The translations under genes were made by a program, and so were the position numbers. From the NCBI GenBank assembly GCA_051881775.1, contig JBJEQN010000026.1, positions 4,653-68,652 of the forward strand: a stretch of DNA of 64,000 nucleotides, in the 5' to 3' direction. This stretch comes from UMGS363 sp051881775. GTDB taxonomy: Bacteria; Bacillota; Clostridia; Oscillospirales; Ruminococcaceae. Of this stretch, positions 6,688 through 15,430 are shown piece by piece. The stretch's first letter is position 1, and every line of letters starts with the position of its first letter. Under the pieces are notes generated by a model. The model saw nothing but the letters and a program-made list of their open reading frames with translations. It was not told the DNA's origin and did not search any database.

Positions 6688-9171
6688 TCATCGATAGTTT
6701 TCCGGATCTGCAAGGTCGAAATAGGTCTTTATCTTCAGCTTTTCGTCAATGTCCTGCACCACATAGTTTGGCGGCAGAGCAGACGAGTTCACAAGAACAT
6801 ACGCCTCCTGTCCGTGCATATCGAACCAGTTGTCGCTGAAAACGCAGTCCGTTTCGTCAAAATCAAGGTACACGCCCTTTGCAAAGCGTTCCGCTTTAAG
6901 GGTTATCCTGTACTTATCCCCAACCTTGTCGGTCTTGAAGGTTATTTCGGGATCAAGGAATGAGAACTGCTTGGGCAGGCAGTACATATATGTGGAATCG
7001 GAGATTATTGCGCCGTTGTGGAGCAGCATATATTCGAGATACACTTCTCCGTACATACTTTCATCCGCCCCCGTCATTTCCTTTGTTATTGTAAGGCAGT
7101 TCTTTGCGGAAAGAGGGGGAACGGTAACGCCCTCCAGCTCGCCCTCCGCAAGTATTTCAGCGGTATTCCTGCGCAGCTTCCACTTTATGGAGCCGTTGAA
7201 CTCCGTAAGCCTTTCATTTGAAACGTTGATAACAAGGTTGTTTTTGTCGCTGTCCTCAATGGAGCAGAGTACGGGAGCATAGAACTTCTTTGCGTAGTAA
7301 TGCAGCGCCTTCCACCGTCCGAAATAATCAATTGACGACCAGGAGATAACGGGGTTGCTGTCGTTGACCTGCCAGTACAGAGAACCCATGCACACTCCCC
7401 TGTTCCTGCGCATACGTTCAACGTTGAGCCGTATTGCGTCCGCCTGGACTATCTGACTTGCATAGACAAGCTCTTCAAAGGAATAGGGATAATGTACCAT
7501 CTGAGCAATGTAGTACATCAGCTTTTCGTTGCCGTTCTCGCATTTCTGGTGCGCCTCCATAACGGGAGACATAAGGTTCATATCCTTAGGCTCCGCAAAG
7601 GACCGGACGGTCTTCATACAGGGAATGGACTCAAAGCCGTACTCGGAGCAGAAGCGGAAAAGGTGCTTTTTGTACTCGGTAAAGGATCTAAGGCTGTGCC
7701 ATACCTCCCAGTAGTGTATATCGCCCCTGTTCTCTGCGCCGCTGTTGTCAAAGCCGCCGCCCGAGGACGGTGACGAGGGCCAGTAGAAGGTATCGCTGCC
7801 GAACTGTTCCACCGCCTTGGGAGCAAGGTTCTCAAACATTCTGAGGTAACCTTCCTTTGTTTCCGTATCGTTTGGTATGCCCCAGTATTGTATAGCCGAT
7901 TCTATCTCGTTGTTGCCGCACCACATTGCAAGGCAGGCGTGGTTTCTTATGCGCTTAATGTTATCGATAAGCTCATAGCGGACGTTGGTGCAGAAATTAA
8001 CGTCATTGCCGTTGTATACAGAGCAGGCGAACATCATATCCTGCCATACAAGCAGACCGAGCCTGTCGCATATCTCATAGAAATAATCGTCGGGGTAATA
8101 GCCGCCGCCCCACACTCTTATCATATTGTAATTTGCGGCAGCACAGCTTTTAAGCAGCTTTTCCGTGCGCTCACGGCTGCATTTGGGGGTAAGCTGATCC
8201 TCGGGGATATAGTTTGCACCCATTGCGAAAATTTTTGTGCCGTTGACCTTGAAGCAGAATTCCTCGCCGTGTTCATCGGGAGTGCGGCAGACCTCAACAG
8301 TGCGCAGTCCCACCTCAAATTCCTTGATGTCAATAAGCTCTTTCTTGTTGAACAGCTTTACTTTTATAGTATAAAGATTCTGTTCGCCGTAGCCTCTGAC
8401 CTGCCAAAGACGGGGCTTGGCAATAACACAATCCACGGAAAAGCTCTTGCTTGTTATCTTGGAATTCATAATTGAAGCCGTGCCGTCGGGAGCGACAATA
8501 TCAAATTCCGCACGAAGGGTGTCGGAAGTAAGGTCGGCAATATTTGTTTCAATGGAAAGGCGGACGCTGTTCTGCTTGTGCTTCTGACGGACGTACACGC
8601 TTTCTATCCTGCCTCCGCTTACGCCGATAAGCTCTGCTCTGCGCCATATGCCCATATCGGGAAGCTGCGGACCCCAATCCCAGCCGAACATATAGTGCGC
8701 CTTTCTCATATGGGGATAGCCTTCCATTGTTGAGGACACGCCCCAAAGAGGATGCTCCGCATTTTTATCCTCAATATATTTTATGGGAGAATGGATATAG
8801 AGCCTTAAGGAGTTTGAGCCGCTGTGTACGGTGTTTGTAACGTCAAATTCGTAGGTTCGGTGCATATTGTCGGCGTTTCCCACAGGGGTATCGTTAAGGT
8901 ATATCTCCGCAGAGGTGTCTATGCCGTAAAAACGCATATATATCTTTTCGCACCGCAGCAGGGCGGCTTCGGGAATAAAATCGTATCTGAAAATAAAGTC
9001 CTTTTCCGCAATTTTCAGCGCTTCATACTGGTTAAGTCCGTAATAAGGGTCCTCCATCATACCGTTGTCAAGCATTGCCGAATAAACCGAACCGGGAACG
9101 GGTACACCCAGCCTTATTTCCTCATCGGAAGAAACTGCGCTCCATACGCCGTTCAGAGATTGTGTTATCAT
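6688..9171 (-). CDS. Beta-mannosidase, glycoside hydrolase family 2
   Basis: This 827-aa protein has the GH2 beta-mannosidase architecture: an N-terminal jelly-roll domain (to about 190), Ig-like domain, TIM barrel (about 300-590) and C-terminal beta domains. MFGWDWGPQLPDMGIW near 161-176 is typical of the mannosidase branch. The acid/base is E422 in MWCGNNEIE, and the nucleophile is probably E510 in SEYGFES. No signal peptide is seen, so it should act in the cytoplasm on mannosides imported from beta-mannan breakdown. AAGGAGGGGG, overlapping the hisA stop region, precedes the ATG. Confidence 0.93.
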   Translation of the reverse strand: MITQSLNGVWSAVSSDEEIRLGVPVPGSVYSAMLDNGMMEDPYYGLNQYEALKIAEKDFIFRYDFIPEAALLRCEKIYMRFYGIDTSAEIYLNDTPVGNADNMHRTYEFDVTNTVHSGSNSLRLYIHSPIKYIEDKNAEHPLWGVSSTMEGYPHMRKAHYMFGWDWGPQLPDMGIWRRAELIGVSGGRIESVYVRQKHKQNSVRLSIETNIADLTSDTLRAEFDIVAPDGTASIMNSKITSKSFSVDCVIAKPRLWQVRGYGEQNLYTIKVKLFNKKELIDIKEFEVGLRTVEVCRTPDEHGEEFCFKVNGTKIFAMGANYIPEDQLTPKCSRERTEKLLKSCAAANYNMIRVWGGGYYPDDYFYEICDRLGLLVWQDMMFACSVYNGNDVNFCTNVRYELIDNIKRIRNHACLAMWCGNNEIESAIQYWGIPNDTETKEGYLRMFENLAPKAVEQFGSDTFYWPSSPSSGGGFDNSGAENRGDIHYWEVWHSLRSFTEYKKHLFRFCSEYGFESIPCMKTVRSFAEPKDMNLMSPVMEAHQKCENGNEKLMYYIAQMVHYPYSFEELVYASQIVQADAIRLNVERMRRNRGVCMGSLYWQVNDSNPVISWSSIDYFGRWKALHYYAKKFYAPVLCSIEDSDKNNLVINVSNERLTEFNGSIKWKLRRNTAEILAEGELEGVTVPPLSAKNCLTITKEMTGADESMYGEVYLEYMLLHNGAIISDSTYMYCLPKQFSFLDPEITFKTDKVGDKYRITLKAERFAKGVYLDFDETDCVFSDNWFDMHGQEAYVLVNSSALPPNYVVQDIDEKLKIKTYFDLADPENYR

Positions 9172-9186
9172 ATCTTATCCCCCTCC

Positions 9187-9957
9187 TTAGTGAAAAGCTG
9201 CTGTTTTTTCAAAATCCATCGTTCCGCCAAAAATGTCAAGAGCGCTGCCAACTGTAAAGTCAAGCCTGCCGCCGCCTAATTTTTTCAGCTTGTCAAGGTC
9301 GTCAAAGGAGCCTATTCCTCCTGCATATGTAACGGGAACCTTGCCCCAGCTGCCGAGCATTGCCGCAAGCTCTTCCTCAATGCCCCTTGCCTTGCCCTCA
9401 ACGTCAACGGCGTGAACAAGGAATTCATCGCAGTATGCGGAAAACATATCAAGCGCCGCCGTATCAAGCTTTACTTCCGTAAACTTCTGCCAGCGGTCGG
9501 TAACGACATAATACGCCCCGTCCCTTTTGCGGCAGGACAGGTCTATAACAAGCCGCTCCCTGCCCACAGCTTCGGAAAGGCGTTTAAGATTGCTGTAATT
9601 CACCTCTCCGTTTTTGAACACATAGGACGTAACAATAACGTGGGAAGCGCCTGCGTTAAGATAGTCTGCGGCATTTTCCGCCGTTATGCCGCCGCCTATC
9701 TGAAAACCGCCCTCGTATGCACCGAGAGCCTTGAAGGCCTGTTCCCTGTCTGCTTCGTAAAACTCGGAATCATGGGCGTTAAGGATTATGATATGTCCGC
9801 CCTTTAAGCCTTTGCTCTTATAAAGCTCCGCATAAAAATCCGCATCACATTCCGAAACGAAATTTTCTGCGGCGGAGTTGTTTTTGTCGGCAAGGCTGCC
9901 ACCAACTATCTGCTTTACCTTTCCGTTGTGAATATCTATACATGGTCTGAAATTCAT
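9187..9957 (-). CDS. hisA: Phosphoribosylformimino-AICAR ribotide isomerase, eukaryotic-type HisA
   Basis: HisA opens the ribose ring of ProFAR in histidine biosynthesis. This 256-aa protein starts FRPCIDIHNGKVKQIVGGSL and has GGHIIILN, a phosphate loop FQIGGGITAENA near residues 85-96, the LVIDLSCRK segment and TYAGGIGSFDDL near 212-223. These are hallmarks of the (beta-alpha)8 HisA fold. The opening and ILNAHD segments match the fungal/plant HIS6 branch rather than standard bacterial HisA. No other his gene is nearby. It ends 15 bp before the beta-mannosidase start, so the two form a unit. Confidence 0.88.
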   Translation of the reverse strand: MNFRPCIDIHNGKVKQIVGGSLADKNNSAAENFVSECDADFYAELYKSKGLKGGHIIILNAHDSEFYEADREQAFKALGAYEGGFQIGGGITAENAADYLNAGASHVIVTSYVFKNGEVNYSNLKRLSEAVGRERLVIDLSCRKRDGAYYVVTDRWQKFTEVKLDTAALDMFSAYCDEFLVHAVDVEGKARGIEEELAAMLGSWGKVPVTYAGGIGSFDDLDKLKKLGGGRLDFTVGSALDIFGGTMDFEKTAAFH

Positions 9958-10022
9958 TTTCCCTGCCCCTTAATACATTTATATGTTCATTATATCATGT
10001 ACGGCTGTTTTTTTCAAGATAG

Positions 10023-11414
10023 TTATTCCTCAATCGTGCCGGGACCTGTCATATTCCCCTCATGATTGTAATAAATTGCATATTTTCTTCCGTCCTCAAA
10101 ATCACGGAGAATAACATATGTACCGTTGATGTCCGAATCCGAATCGGAAAGGGTTATTTTTATTGTTTCGGGATATTCGCTTGGCACAGAAGCCGCCGTG
10201 CCCGTAAATACGCCCTTGTCATTTATCATTTCAAAGGTGTTGTCGCTGTAAAATTCAATGGTACCGAAGCTGAATCTCCATTTGCCCACCACTTTGGAAT
10301 AACGCTTCGCACTTGATTCGGCAAGCATTTCAAACAAAGCCTCTTGAAGCTCATCGGAATCGGAATACACTTCCCGTGCAGCCGTTTCCGAAGGCGTATA
10401 TCCGTCTGAGGACGAGCCTTCAAGTCTTATATACGCCCTTAATATGACCGACAGCACAATAAAGCCTATTACAAGCCCGTTCCTGAGCTTATAGCCGCTT
10501 TTATGCGGTTTAGGCTTTTTGCTTGCGGCAGGGGACGTTCTCACCGTTATTGCCACCTGCCAGCGGTTGCAGTAATAATCGGTAGGAACGGCTCTTGAAC
10601 CGTAGCCAAAGCCCTCGGCAATGATATGAGCGGTCTTTTTGCCAAAAAACTTTCCGTAAAACGCCTCGCACACTCCGCAGCGGAAGTCGTAATCCTCCCT
10701 CATATCCTCAAATTCGGGGAGGTCAAAAAATTCTCTCCATTTGGCTTCATTGTCCGCAGTTTCGGGAGTCGAAAGTATCTTTCGTAAACGACCAAGCAGC
10801 TTTCTGCGCTTTTGAACTTCGCTGTAACCGTCAGTATCGCTGTTCAGATCCGCTTTTATGCCGCTGAAATCGTACTTTTCTCCGCTGTCCGCTTCAGTTT
10901 CGGTGCAAGGCTCGTCAGTTTTGCCTTCTGCGCTTATATTCGTGAAATCAAAGCCCTCTTTATCCGTCACAGGCTCAGATATTTTTTCACCCTTTGCAGT
11001 TGTGTCAACGCTGTCAAAGCTGAAGCCCCCGGCTTCTTCCGCAGGCTCATTTTCGGTGTCTTTCCTGTGAGCAGCGCCGGACGTTTCGGGAAAAGTAAAT
11101 TTCTGCCCGTGGTTATCCGAAGCCTGCTCCGGCGCATTTTCCCCTTTTGCACCGGGGGCAACTGCCGAAAAGCTGTATTCCTGCCTGTTTTCTTCCCCAG
11201 CGGACACATTTTCAGCCGAAGCCTGCTTCCCACCGTCATTTTTTTCCACGGGAAACCTTTTTGCGTAAGCGCAAGCAGCCTTATATGCGCTGTAGATACG
11301 CTTGAACTCCTCGGGATGTTCCTCGGGGTTGTACTTCTTTGCAAGTGCTGCATAGGCTGTTTTTATTTTCTTTATATCTGTTGTCGGCTCTATGCCGAGT
11401 ATTTCCCAGTACAT
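10023..11414 (-). CDS. J-domain-like membrane protein without HPD motif
   Basis: The ATG at 11414 gives 463 aa and fits the GGGGCGG ribosome binding site. Residues 1-55 (MYWEILGIEPTTDIKKIKTAY...) match helices I-III of a J domain, but the HPD tripeptide that stimulates Hsp70 is replaced by NPE. A low-complexity acidic linker follows to about residue 195, then a conserved region, one membrane helix near 318-336 (LVIGFIVLSVILRAYI) and a C-terminal segment with VGKWRFSFGTIEFYSDNTFEM that looks like a lipocalin-type beta barrel. Without HPD, classical co-chaperone activity is doubtful. Confidence 0.82.
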   Translation of the reverse strand: MYWEILGIEPTTDIKKIKTAYAALAKKYNPEEHPEEFKRIYSAYKAACAYAKRFPVEKNDGGKQASAENVSAGEENRQEYSFSAVAPGAKGENAPEQASDNHGQKFTFPETSGAAHRKDTENEPAEEAGGFSFDSVDTTAKGEKISEPVTDKEGFDFTNISAEGKTDEPCTETEADSGEKYDFSGIKADLNSDTDGYSEVQKRRKLLGRLRKILSTPETADNEAKWREFFDLPEFEDMREDYDFRCGVCEAFYGKFFGKKTAHIIAEGFGYGSRAVPTDYYCNRWQVAITVRTSPAASKKPKPHKSGYKLRNGLVIGFIVLSVILRAYIRLEGSSSDGYTPSETAAREVYSDSDELQEALFEMLAESSAKRYSKVVGKWRFSFGTIEFYSDNTFEMINDKGVFTGTAASVPSEYPETIKITLSDSDSDINGTYVILRDFEDGRKYAIYYNHEGNMTGPGTIEE

Positions 11415-11447
11415 TTTACGTCCGCCCCTCTTTTTCTTGTTAATCAA

Positions 11448-11476
11448 AGTATAATTTATTCCTGCAAAAAAGTCAA
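11448..11476 (-). promoter_or_regulatory. Promoter of the J-domain protein gene
   Basis: On the minus strand TTGACT (11471-11476) and TATACT (11448-11453) are 17 bp apart, about 34 bp before the chosen ATG. Confidence 0.75.
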
Positions 11477-11525
11477 TGGTAACGGTCAATACCTTTTCAT
11501 TACAAAGTAAAGTACGCCGGCAGAC

Positions 11526-11566
11526 AAAAAGATACGCCGTTCACGGAAAACCGCAAACGGCGTATC
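11526..11566 (-). terminator. Rho-independent terminator after tRNA-Pro
   Basis: On the minus strand an 11-bp stem GATACGCCGTT / AACGGCGTATC is followed by TTTTT. It lies 32 bp past the tRNA 3' end. Confidence 0.9.
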
Positions 11567-11597
11567 AAGCCAAATGTTTTGGCTGCCAAAATTTATT

Positions 11598-11674
11598 TGG
11601 TCGGAGTGACGGGACTTGAACCCACGGCCTCTACCACCCCAAGGTAGCGCGCTACCAATCTGCGCCACACCCCG
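11598..11674 (-). tRNA. tRNA-Pro (anticodon GGG)
   Basis: The 77-nt minus-strand sequence folds with acceptor stem CGGGGTG/CACTCCG, anticodon stem CTACC/GGTAG enclosing loop TTGGGGT, and T loop TTCAAGT. The CCA end is encoded. Positions 34-36 read GGG, which decodes CCC/CCT proline codons. It has its own consensus promoter and terminator. Confidence 0.97.
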
Positions 11675-11686
11675 ACAACGTTATAT

Positions 11687-11715
11687 ATTATACTATACCA
11701 ATTCTGATTTGTCAA
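11687..11715 (-). promoter_or_regulatory. Promoter of tRNA-Pro
   Basis: Perfect TTGACA (11710-11715) and TATAAT (11687-11692) on the minus strand with 17-bp spacing; the tRNA begins 13 bp downstream of the -10 box. Confidence 0.9.
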
Positions 11716-11745
11716 GTGTTTTTTCAAAAAAAATTATATTTTTTC

Positions 11746-11785
11746 AAAAAAATCCGGAGCGCCCCATTTTTCGGGAACGCTCCGG
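11746..11785 (-). terminator. Terminator after the BIG2 repeat protein
   Basis: CCGGAGCG / CGCTCCGG stem followed on the minus strand by ATTTTTTT. The plus-strand side has TTGTTTTTG, so it could act in both directions. Confidence 0.88.
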
Positions 11786-11818
11786 TTGTTTTTGCTTTAT
11801 TTATCGGGTAAGGTCAGC

Positions 11819-13639
11819 TTATTTTGTTACGCTTCCCTGCTTAACTCCGATATAATCGCTTCCGCTTCCGCTGATAGCCTTGTCGATCTTATCGGCATAA
11901 TCGGTGTCCTTAGGATTGTAGAGGATATATACCGTGCGGCTGGAAGTTCCGTCGGCGGTAGGCACTCTGCAGCTCCATACAGCTTCAATTTCGGGGTCGG
12001 TCGCAATAGGCTGTGTGGAGTATGCCACATAGTAGCAGTAAACGCCCATATCCTGACGTACAATATCGTTCCTCTTGACAAAATCACATCCAAGACGGGG
12101 AACAAGCATATATCTGTTTTCCTTCAGAGTATCGTTGTACCACGAAATAAGCTCGTAGTTCAGCGAATCATAGTTTGAGGGGTTCTTATCAAGTACGGTA
12201 TATGCCTTTATGATCTGGTTCTTGTTTTCATCCTGAGTCTTTATAAGGTCAAACTTTGCTTCGTCATAGCCAAAAGGAAGAAGGATGAATCTATCCATTT
12301 TTTCGACCTTGCCTGTAGAATCGTTGTAACCCTCTACTGTCCATGACTTGATCTCATCGGAGAATAACATCTTTTCGGGTTTCTCGGTATAAACTACATA
12401 ATACTCATAGCTGCCGGAATATTTTGCAAAACGTGTGGCAACCTTTGCTGTATCGTAATTTTCGGGAGCAAGAATGTATCTGAGCGCTGTCTGACCGTTG
12501 GAAAGAACGACCGTCTTTGAAATGATCTCGTCCTTGGTCGTCTTCTTTACGGGCTGTGAATCGTAAACATCGTAATAGTTGTAATAGCCGACACTCTTGG
12601 CAATGAGCGTATTAACATAAGCCACATCATAGCCGAAGGGAACCAGCATATACTTCACGTTGCCTGTGCCGATCCTTATCTCGATAACGTAATCGGAATC
12701 TACCAGCTTTGTGGGTCTTGTAGCAACGATGTTGTAATATGTGGAATTTGCCGTTACGGTCACGGGGATATTTGCATAGACCTTAGTATTGTTGGTAAAA
12801 TACAGCTTGATATTGGCATTTCCTGCCTTTACGCCTGTTACCTTGACAGTTGACATTCCGTTTTTATCGGAAGTCATGCTTACGGTGGCTACGGCAACAT
12901 TTGAAGATGCAGCCTTAAGGTAAGGCACCTGTGAAGCTGTTGTATACACATTAAATGTTGAGGTCTCGCTCTCGTTGACCTTTACCGCATTTACGGAAGA
13001 AAGTATCTTCACATCTTCGGAAGAGCTGTCATCGCTGATGGTGTCATCATCATCAAGCTCGGCTCCGTCTACCGTTACATCAATGTACTTATAAATGGTC
13101 TTAGGATAGTTCTTTGCATAAACCTTTACTCTTGCTGTGCCTGTGCCTACAGCTTTAAGTGTAAGGGTGATATAGTCGCCGTTGAACTTGGCACCGTTCC
13201 AGGTAGCCTTTACCACCGACTTATTAGAGGAGGAAACGGAAATAGTATGGGTTCCGATAGCCTTTATCTTGACAGTGGTGCTGTCGCCCTTGTCAAGGCT
13301 TACCTCGCTCTTGCCGACAGAGATCTTTCCGGCAACCACCGTTACCCTGCTCTTCAGGGTCTTGCCGTTGACCTTAGCGTAAATGTAGGTACTTCCCACG
13401 CCGCGGCCCACTACCTTGCCCTTGCTTGTGACGGTAGCGACAGACTTATTGCCCGTAGACCATGTGGGCGTTGAAGTCGTTCCCGTTACTGAAAGAGTGG
13501 TGCTGTAGCCTTTGGTAAGTGTGAACGAACTCTTGCTTATTTTGACCGTAGCCGCAGACGACGGGACCGCCGCAAGGGAAACGACCATAAGCAGCGCAAG
13601 AAGACTGCTTAAAAATGATTTAAAAAAACGTTTAGTCAT
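11819..13639 (-). CDS. Secreted protein with Ig-like (BIG2) domains and five C-terminal repeats
   Basis: The ATG at 13639 follows GGAGGGAG and gives 606 aa. Residues 1-30 form a signal peptide ending SSAA. Two BIG2-type domains follow (about 31-190), with the usual KSVATVTSKGKVVG pattern, then a third Ig-like region to about 300. The rest is five degenerate units of roughly 50-65 residues, each with a Tyr-rich strand (EYYVVY), a Pro, an acidic residue before IxSxTV, then RYxLxPxxYD and a short helix. I know no family name for this repeat. There is no sortase motif. It is probably an exported cell-surface or adhesive protein; its ligand is unknown. Confidence 0.85.
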   Translation of the reverse strand: MTKRFFKSFLSSLLALLMVVSLAAVPSSAATVKISKSSFTLTKGYSTTLSVTGTTSTPTWSTGNKSVATVTSKGKVVGRGVGSTYIYAKVNGKTLKSRVTVVAGKISVGKSEVSLDKGDSTTVKIKAIGTHTISVSSSNKSVVKATWNGAKFNGDYITLTLKAVGTGTARVKVYAKNYPKTIYKYIDVTVDGAELDDDDTISDDSSSEDVKILSSVNAVKVNESETSTFNVYTTASQVPYLKAASSNVAVATVSMTSDKNGMSTVKVTGVKAGNANIKLYFTNNTKVYANIPVTVTANSTYYNIVATRPTKLVDSDYVIEIRIGTGNVKYMLVPFGYDVAYVNTLIAKSVGYYNYYDVYDSQPVKKTTKDEIISKTVVLSNGQTALRYILAPENYDTAKVATRFAKYSGSYEYYVVYTEKPEKMLFSDEIKSWTVEGYNDSTGKVEKMDRFILLPFGYDEAKFDLIKTQDENKNQIIKAYTVLDKNPSNYDSLNYELISWYNDTLKENRYMLVPRLGCDFVKRNDIVRQDMGVYCYYVAYSTQPIATDPEIEAVWSCRVPTADGTSSRTVYILYNPKDTDYADKIDKAISGSGSDYIGVKQGSVTK

Positions 13640-13677
13640 TTTTTCTCCCTCCATATTCATTCCAAGATTGTAACTAT

Positions 13678-13706
13678 ATTTTATCACTAATGTCTTATAA
13701 AGTCAA
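13678..13706 (-). promoter_or_regulatory. Promoter of the BIG2 repeat protein
   Basis: On the minus strand TTGACT (13701-13706) and TAAAAT (13678-13683) are 17 bp apart, about 39 bp before the start codon. Confidence 0.7.
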
Positions 13707-13754
13707 TGAAAATCCCGAAACAATACAATGACAATTGGTAACAATCCGGTAACA

Positions 13755-14822
13755 TCAGCCGAAAAGCTGCGCCCAGTAATATCTGTAATCGGCATATGCG
13801 CTGTAAGACCTTGCCGCACCCATAACGGTATAGGAAGGATCAAGGATATTCGCCCTGTGTCCGGGAGAATTCATCCAGTCCGAAACGGTATCCTTTGCGC
13901 TGCTTCGTCCTGCGGCAATATTTTCTCCGCCCATAGTGCCTTCAAAGCCCACTTCTGCAAAAACAGAAAAGCATGAGGTGCCGTCGGGTCTTGTATGGTC
14001 GAACAGTTCAAGCAGCTCTTCCGCTCTTATTTCCGCAGCCCTGCACAGCTTATCGTCAAGGGCAAGAGGCTTTACACCTGCGTTTTCACGCTCGATATTA
14101 ACGTAATAAAGCACCTGCTCGGCATAACTCATGGAAGAGATCTCGTCGGTTTCACTGCTGTCTTTATTCTTATCCGAAGCGTCACTTGTGTTTTGATTTT
14201 TGGAATTATCTGTATACTTATCCTCAGCCCCGGAAATGCCGTCCGAATTTCTGCCGCCGGAGGTAACGGTGACCTTTATCAGCTTGCTTATGGACTTATC
14301 CTCTTTAAGGTAGACCTTGACATAAGCGGAGCCGGCTTTTTTGCCCGTTACCTTGAAGGTAAAGCTGTTACCCTTCATTGTTCCTGTCGAAACGGTAACG
14401 ATATTCTTGTCAAGTGATACGCATTTTACCTTTTTGGTACCCTTTACGGTAACAGTTACCGTCTTTGAGCCGCCGGGCGCAACGGACACGGAGGAGCTTT
14501 TCAGCTTTATGCTGCCTGCAACCACTTTAACGGTGCATTTGTAGCTTTTGCCGCCGGATTTTGCAGTTATAACAGCCTTGCCTGCGGAAACTGCGGTGAC
14601 CTTGCCCGAAGAGCTTACCGAGGCGATCTTTTTATCGGAAGATGACCATGACACCTTGCCGGAAACACCTGTCAGCTTAAGGGTGTAGGAAGTCCCCGGC
14701 ACCATTTTTATCGAAGTTTTGTTAAGGCCCGTTTTTGCGGCAAATATCTGCATTCCGGCAACCGAAACCACCAGAGCGAGAGATACCGCCAGCGAAACAA
14801 TGCGAAAAAGCCATTTTTTCAT
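13755..14822 (-). CDS. Secreted CAP/SCP-domain protein with BIG2 domains
   Basis: The ATG at 14822 (GGGGGT upstream) gives 355 aa. A signal peptide ends near residue 30 (MQIFAA). BIG2-type repeats span about 30-185, with KKIASVSSSGKVTAVSAGKAVI. A Ser/Asp/Lys-rich linker follows, then a CAP domain from about 230 to the end: YVNIERENAGVKPL, LFDHTRPDGTSC, GENIAAG and MNSPGHRANIL. Bacterial CAP proteins are exported and of mostly unknown activity. It has the same domain plan and strand as the preceding BIG2 protein, but its own promoter, so it is a related surface protein rather than an operon partner. Confidence 0.92.
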   Translation of the reverse strand: MKKWLFRIVSLAVSLALVVSVAGMQIFAAKTGLNKTSIKMVPGTSYTLKLTGVSGKVSWSSSDKKIASVSSSGKVTAVSAGKAVITAKSGGKSYKCTVKVVAGSIKLKSSSVSVAPGGSKTVTVTVKGTKKVKCVSLDKNIVTVSTGTMKGNSFTFKVTGKKAGSAYVKVYLKEDKSISKLIKVTVTSGGRNSDGISGAEDKYTDNSKNQNTSDASDKNKDSSETDEISSMSYAEQVLYYVNIERENAGVKPLALDDKLCRAAEIRAEELLELFDHTRPDGTSCFSVFAEVGFEGTMGGENIAAGRSSAKDTVSDWMNSPGHRANILDPSYTVMGAARSYSAYADYRYYWAQLFG

Positions 14823-14877
14823 AATAATACCCCCATACATCCGCAAAATCATACCGATCTTGTATTTATTTAACAAT

Positions 14878-14906
14878 ATTATAGCATTGTTATAAATGCC
14901 TGTCAA
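14878..14906 (-). promoter_or_regulatory. Promoter of the CAP protein gene
   Basis: Perfect TTGACA (14901-14906) and TATAAT (14878-14883) on the minus strand, 17 bp apart. Its -35 box lies 6 bp from that of the divergent promoter at 14913-14941. Confidence 0.88.
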
Positions 14907-14912
14907 CAAAAT

Positions 14913-14941
14913 TTGACGTATCGCAGAAAATATGTTATATT
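14913..14941 (+). promoter_or_regulatory. Promoter of the DUF3783-like gene
   Basis: TTGACG (14913-14918) and TATATT (14936-14941) with 17-bp spacing, 32 bp before the ATG at 14974. It is back to back with the CAP gene promoter. Confidence 0.75.
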
Positions 14942-14973
14942 ATATAGTATAAGTACAGAAAGGATGCTCCGAA

Positions 14974-15354
14974 ATGAGATCAAGAATAATAAAGACCGTT
15001 CCCGAAACGGTGATCGCATACAAAACAGATGAATATACCCAAAAGCTGCGCAGGATAGCTTCTTCAAACAACATAAAGCTGACGGAAGCCGCCGCAGACA
15101 GCGCAGGTGAGGCTGTGGGCTATCTTGCAGGTTACGCAGGCTTCTCTTCAAACGGTTCGTCGGAGGAAGCGGAGGACAGCTGCATAATTTTTGCAGGACT
15201 TTCAAGCCGTCAGATAGATTTGTTCCTGTCGGATATGCGCAAAAACGGGGTGTCTGTTCCCCTTAAAGCCGTTGTGACCGCTTCAAACCAAAGCTGGAGC
15301 CTTAAAAAGCTTCTTTCCGAGCTGAAAAAAGAGCGTGAAAAACTAGGCGGATAA
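14974..15354 (+). CDS. DUF3783-like small protein
   Basis: This 126-aa protein has no signal peptide or membrane segment. Residues 65-120 (DSCIIFAGLSSRQIDLFLSDMRKNGVSVPLKAVVT...NQSWSLKKLLSELKKERE) resemble DUF3783, a small Firmicutes family with no known function. AGAAAGGA precedes the ATG. It is a single gene between divergent promoters and the infC leader. Confidence 0.75.
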   Translation: MRSRIIKTVPETVIAYKTDEYTQKLRRIASSNNIKLTEAAADSAGEAVGYLAGYAGFSSNGSSEEAEDSCIIFAGLSSRQIDLFLSDMRKNGVSVPLKAVVTASNQSWSLKKLLSELKKEREKLGG

Positions 15355-15395
15355 GGCGATAAACTCAAAAAAATCAGTTTTTTTCAAAAAAAGCC

Positions 15396-15423
15396 TTGAC
15401 AAACGGATTTTCTGTGTTATAAT
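15396..15423 (+). promoter_or_regulatory. Promoter of infC-rpmI-rplT
   Basis: Perfect TTGACA (15396-15401) and TATAAT (15418-15423) with 16-bp spacing; transcription should start near 15430 and give a leader of about 185 nt. Confidence 0.88.
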
Positions 15424-15430
15424 ATTAACG

